Source of the DNA: Streptomyces katrae | Lineage (GTDB): Bacteria; Actinomycetota; Actinomycetes; Streptomycetales; Streptomycetaceae | Direction of reading: 5' to 3' | Assembly: GCF_000966975.1 (NCBI RefSeq) | Contig: NZ_JZWV01000791.1 | Span: forward strand, 1-8,170 | DNA length: 8,170 nt | Shown: piece after piece, positions 5,822 through 8,170 of the stretch | Layout of the letters: each line of letters opens with the position of its first letter | Numbering within the stretch: position 1 is the stretch's first letter | Made by a program: the position numbers and the translations under genes | The notes under the pieces: model-generated | What the model saw: only the letters and a program-made list of their open reading frames with translations | Database searches by the model: none | What the model was told of the DNA's origin: nothing

Positions 5822-6757
5822 TCAGGCCAGCGCCCGGAGGCCCGGTACGAAAGCCACCACCAGCGGTACCGCCGGCAGCAGGGTGGCCAGCGCCGTGAGC
5901 CTCAGCCGGCGGCCGGCCGGCAGGCGCGGAGTGGCCGACAGCAGACGCCGTACCCGCTCCGGCACGTGCGCCTGGGCGGAGGCGGGGCCGAAGACGCCCC
6001 GGTCCTCGTTCAGACCGACCAGGGCGAGGGCGACCGTCAGCCGGCCGTAGCGGCGCGAGGCCACGTCGTCGGCGGCCAGCTCCACCAGCCGGTCCATCTC
6101 CGCCTCGAACGCCGCGAAGACCGGCACCTGCGGGAACCCCTGCGACAGGGCCCGCGAGCAGTGCAGCAGCCAGTCGTGCCGCGCCGCCACGTGCCCCTGT
6201 TCGTGCGCCAGCACCGCGTCCAGCTGACTGCCCTTCAGCCGGCCCAGCGCCGCCGTCGTCACCACCAGCCGCGGCGCCGGCCCCGGCTGCCACCAGGCCT
6301 CCGGACGCGGCCCCTCCAGCACCACCAGCCGGGCGGCCGCCGGGTCCTCGCCGGGCAGCAGCGGGGCGCGCAGCCGCAGTTCGGCGCCCCGGGCCCGCCG
6401 CCGGGCCCGCGCGCGCAGGACCTCCCGCGTCAGCATCGCCCCGGTCCACAGCCCCCCGCAGGCCAGCGCCAGGGCGGTCCCGGCGGCCCAGGGCCCGCCC
6501 TCCGTCCCCAGCCCGTACGCGTCCACCACCCCGTGCGGGGCCGCCGCGAACAGCCGTCCCCGCACCGCCTGCCAGGCGGCGGCCGCGCTCAGCAGCATCG
6601 ACAGCCCCAGGCACAGCAGGGTCGCGCCCACCACGCACTGCCACACCCACAACGCCACCACGGGTTCCCGCTCCGGCCACCGGGCGCGGGCCAGCAGCCG
6701 GGGCGCGAGGAACGCGGTCAGTGCGCCGAGCAGCAGAAGGGCGGCGGGGACCATCAT
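5822..6757 (-). CDS. M56-type (BlaR1/M48-like) membrane zinc metallopeptidase
   Basis: The product has 311 residues. It is an integral membrane protein with hydrophobic segments at about 1-20, 36-60, 92-110 and 288-306. Between the third and fourth lies the catalytic region: the zinc motif HEQGH at 185-189 (two His ligands and the catalytic Glu) and E226-xxx-D230 in VELAADD as the likely third ligand region, the arrangement of M48/M56 gluzincins. M56 proteins such as BlaR1 and MecR1 cleave a partner repressor. Here there is no extracytoplasmic penicillin-binding domain, as in the short actinobacterial forms. Such genes often sit beside a BlaI/CopY-type repressor, but none is in this window. 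Two adjacent ATGs (6757, 6754) are possible starts, with only a weak GGCGG upstream. The DUF5134 frame ends 28 bases upstream, suggesting co-transcription. Confidence 0.85.
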   Translation of the reverse strand: MMVPAALLLLGALTAFLAPRLLARARWPEREPVVALWVWQCVVGATLLCLGLSMLLSAAAAWQAVRGRLFAAAPHGVVDAYGLGTEGGPWAAGTALALACGGLWTGAMLTREVLRARARRRARGAELRLRAPLLPGEDPAAARLVVLEGPRPEAWWQPGPAPRLVVTTAALGRLKGSQLDAVLAHEQGHVAARHDWLLHCSRALSQGFPQVPVFAAFEAEMDRLVELAADDVASRRYGRLTVALALVGLNEDRGVFGPASAQAHVPERVRRLLSATPRLPAGRRLRLTALATLLPAVPLVVAFVPGLRALA

Positions 6758-6785
6758 GTCCGCCAGCCTATGAGCGCCGCCCTAC

Positions 6786-7466
6786 CTACGGGTAGGGCCC
6801 GGAGCATTGGTGACGCAGGACACGTTCCGGGGCCGGGGGAGCCCCGCCCCCGCCGGTCCGGCGGGCCGTCACACGCCCAGCAGCATCGCCAACATGCCCG
6901 TGGCCATGGCCAGTCGGCAGGCACGCACGAGTTCTCCCGTCCCCCCGGCCCCCGTCCCCCCGGGCAGGGGCCCCGGGCAGGGGCCGCACCGCCCCCGGCC
7001 CGCCGTCGCCCGCCGGGACGGGCAGCACCCCGCCGGCCGTCACCAGCCGGGCCCCGCCCAGGAGTACGTACCCGGCGTAGTACAGGAGCAGGACCCCGGT
7101 CACCACCGGAAGCCCGGCCTGGCCGTGCCCGTGGCCGCTTCCGGCGGTCATCGCCACGGCCATGTACACCATCGACAGCGTGCCCACCAGGTGGTGTGCG
7201 TGGTGCACGCCGCCCCGCAGCAGCCAGAGCGCGTGCACCGAGGCCCCGCAGCAGACGGCGAGGAGGATCTGCGGCCCCCACGGACCGGTCCCCGAGGGCA
7301 CGGCCATCGCGGCCATGCCGAAGCCCATCACCGCCTCGCCGGCGGCCATGCCCCGCGCCCGCCGGTCCGCTCTGCGCGCCCGCAGCAGGCAGTAGGCACC
7401 GCTCACGGCGCAGAGCAGGACCAGCAGCCAGGCGGAGGCGGAAAGGGGCGTCGCGGATCCGTGCAC
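6786..7466 (-). CDS. DUF5134 membrane protein, C-terminus altered by a frameshift
   Basis: The open frame gives 226 residues. The first ~145 look like a DUF5134 polytopic membrane protein, with hydrophobic stretches at about 11-28, 44-57, 65-84, 93-107 and 119-145 and His-rich loops VHHAHH (87-92) and GHGHG (111-115). Beyond residue 150 the sequence turns into a Gly/Arg/Pro-rich tail that does not resemble a membrane protein. A perfect 13-base tandem duplication at 6959-6984 explains this. Deleting one copy puts the gene into the frame that encodes RACRLAMATGMLAMLLGV and stops at 6871-6869, for a 194-residue protein ending in a transmembrane helix. GTG 7466 has GGGAGG 7 bases upstream. The gene may be a recent pseudogene, a phase-variable allele or a sequencing artefact. 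Function is unknown. It precedes the M56 peptidase gene. Confidence 0.75.
   Translation of the reverse strand: MHGSATPLSASAWLLVLLCAVSGAYCLLRARRADRRARGMAAGEAVMGFGMAAMAVPSGTGPWGPQILLAVCCGASVHALWLLRGGVHHAHHLVGTLSMVYMAVAMTAGSGHGHGQAGLPVVTGVLLLYYAGYVLLGGARLVTAGGVLPVPAGDGGPGAVRPLPGAPARGDGGRGDGRTRACLPTGHGHGHVGDAAGRVTARRTGGGGAPPAPERVLRHQCSGPYP
6869..6958 (-). pseudogene. Displaced C-terminal helix of the DUF5134 protein (other frame)
   Basis: In the frame one base off from the preceding coding sequence the minus strand reads GGTGELVRACRLAMATGML and then LLGV before TGA at 6871-6869. This is a good terminal transmembrane helix with charged residues just before it, as DUF5134 proteins end. It is reachable from the GTG at 7466 only if one 13-base repeat copy is lost or another compensating shift occurs. 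Confidence 0.65.
6959..6984. repeat. Perfect 13-base tandem duplication
   Basis: CCCGGGCAGGGGC occurs at 6959-6971 and again, identically, at 6972-6984. Thirteen is not a multiple of three, so the duplication shifts the DUF5134 frame by one. Short G/C-rich tandem repeats like this arise and revert by replication slippage. Adjacent C6 runs (6941-6946 and 6956-6961) are further slippage or sequencing-error sites. Confidence 0.9.
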
Positions 7467-7470
7467 GGCG

Positions 7471-7484
7471 GAACCTCCCGGTTC
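7471..7484 (-). promoter_or_regulatory. Small hairpin covering the DUF5134 Shine-Dalgarno site
   Basis: GAACC (7471-7475) and GGTTC (7480-7484) form a 5-bp stem with a 4-base loop. In the minus-strand mRNA the loop and 3' arm contain GGGAGG, the ribosome-binding site of GTG 7466, so the stem could mask it. It is short, and regulation is speculative. Confidence 0.3.
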
Positions 7485-7558
7485 GTCGGCGTCACGGGAA
7501 GGGATGCCCTGCTCACACCCCCTTCACGCGGGAGCGGGTTACGCTCTCTGAGACCCCC

Positions 7559-7577
7559 GCGGCATGTCATATGCCGC
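7559..7577 (+). promoter_or_regulatory. Perfect inverted repeat upstream of the acetyltransferase gene
   Basis: GCGGCAT (7559-7565) and ATGCCGC (7571-7577) are perfect 7-base arms around GTCAT, ending 31 bases before ATG 7609. It could be an operator or a hairpin in the 5' leader. A TAnnnT-type -10 candidate, TACGCT (7540-7545), lies just upstream, which would put the repeat in the transcribed leader, but no -35 is clear. Confidence 0.4.
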
Positions 7578-7608
7578 TGATCTGCCGCCGCACCGAACGG
7601 AGCGCCCG

Positions 7609-8148
7609 ATGCCGACCGCCCAGCCCGCCGCCCTGAGCTTCCGCAGTGCCGTGGAGGAGGACGTGCCGGCCCTGGTGGCCCTCGTCGAGTCCGCCTACCG
7701 CGGGGACGCCAGCCGGGCCGGCTGGACGACCGAGGCCGACTACCTGGACGGCCAGCGCACCGACCCGAGTGGGGTCGGCGCGATCATCGCGGACCCGGAC
7801 AGCACCCTCCTGGTCGTCGAGCGCGGCGCGGAACTCGTCGCCTGCTGCCAGCTCGAACACCGCGGGGACCACGCCTACTTCGGCATGTTCGCCGTACGTC
7901 CCGGGCTCCAGGGAGCCGGCCTCGGCAAGGAGGTCATGGCCGAGGCCGAGCGCCGGGCCCGCGAGGACTGGAAGGTCGCGGAGATGCGGATGACCGTGGT
8001 GAACGTACGGGAGGAGCTCATCGCCTACTACGAGCGCCGCGGCTACCGGCGCACCGGCGAACTGAGCCCCTTCCCCTACGGAGACGAGCGCTTCGGCATC
8101 CCGCTCCGCGACGACCTGGCCTTCGAGCTGCTGGTCAAGGCGCTCTGA
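7609..8148 (+). CDS. GNAT family N-acetyltransferase
   Basis: The product has 179 residues, one GNAT domain, expected to transfer acetyl from acetyl-CoA to an amine in the cytoplasm. Motif A is complete: FGMFAVRPGLQGAGLGKEVM at residues 91-110, with the pyrophosphate-binding QGAGLG loop at 101-106. Motif B follows as NVREELIAYYERRGYRRTGE (132-151). The substrate-side N-terminal region is ordinary for the family and gives no clue to the acceptor. The frame extends upstream to ATG 7564, but no Shine-Dalgarno precedes that codon and it lies inside an inverted repeat. CGGAG at 7598-7602 lies 6 bases before ATG 7609, and the GNAT fold begins soon after it (LSFRSAVEEDV). The gene is divergent from the DUF5134 gene across about 140 bases. 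Confidence 0.9.
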   Translation: MPTAQPAALSFRSAVEEDVPALVALVESAYRGDASRAGWTTEADYLDGQRTDPSGVGAIIADPDSTLLVVERGAELVACCQLEHRGDHAYFGMFAVRPGLQGAGLGKEVMAEAERRAREDWKVAEMRMTVVNVREELIAYYERRGYRRTGELSPFPYGDERFGIPLRDDLAFELLVKAL

Positions 8149-8170
8149 CGGCCGGGGCCGCGCCCGGAGC

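Noticed and set aside
6754..7281. 175-codon minus-strand frame as a separate gene
   Set aside because: It overlaps the DUF5134 gene in a shadow frame and has no recognisable domain, start or ribosome-binding site.
5966..7636. 556-codon plus-strand open frame opposite the M56 and DUF5134 genes
   Set aside because: Pro/Arg/Gln/His-rich low-complexity translation, no motif, no plausible start; a shadow of GC bias.
8149..8170. GC-rich palindromic sequence after the acetyltransferase stop as a terminator
   Set aside because: CGGCC and GGCCG leave a two-base loop and the alternative stem needs a bulge at the window edge; too little sequence to judge.

Overview
The window is very GC-rich. Codons strongly prefer G/C in the third position, GTG starts are common, and the gene families present (FprA-type ferredoxin reductase, DUF5134, LVIVD-repeat secreted protein, M56 peptidase) point to a Streptomyces-like actinomycete chromosome. 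I see no rRNA, tRNA, CRISPR array, insertion sequence or phage gene, and no gap between genes longer than about 150 bases. Species and function assignments rest on reading motifs, not on a database search.

Layout, left to right. (1) Bases 1-897, plus strand: the 3' end of an Old Yellow Enzyme family flavin oxidoreductase, a GC-rich hairpin region whose downstream arm is duplicated, then a small ArsR-type regulator preceded by inverted repeats. (2) Bases 950-3508, minus strand: three genes read leftward, in transcription order a DUF305 lipoprotein, an FprA-type ferredoxin-NADP reductase and a small lipoprotein of unknown function. The reductase and small lipoprotein starts are fixed by good Shine-Dalgarno sites; the DUF305 gene has none and may be leaderless. 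(3) Bases 3587-5074, plus strand: a secreted LVIVD-repeat protein, divergent from the DUF305 gene across only 78 bases. It reads as a seven-bladed beta-propeller with histidines at the same position in four consecutive blades. (4) Bases 5092-7466, minus strand: in transcription order a DUF5134 membrane protein, an M56-type membrane metallopeptidase, then a hairpin and a TetR regulator with its own operator-like palindrome. (5) Bases 7609-8148, plus strand: a GNAT acetyltransferase.

The two observations I find strongest are these. First, the DUF5134 gene carries a perfect 13-base tandem duplication (6959-6984) that shifts the frame. Removing one copy exactly restores a C-terminal transmembrane helix and stop that are still intact in the other frame. 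Second, the divergent DUF305/LVIVD pair looks like an extracytoplasmic module: DUF305 has two His-His/Met motifs plus a His/Met-rich linker, and the propeller has a ring of aligned histidines and eight cysteines. Metal, possibly copper, binding is an inference. The cytoplasmic FprA reductase lies downstream of DUF305 in the same direction, but a functional link is unproven.
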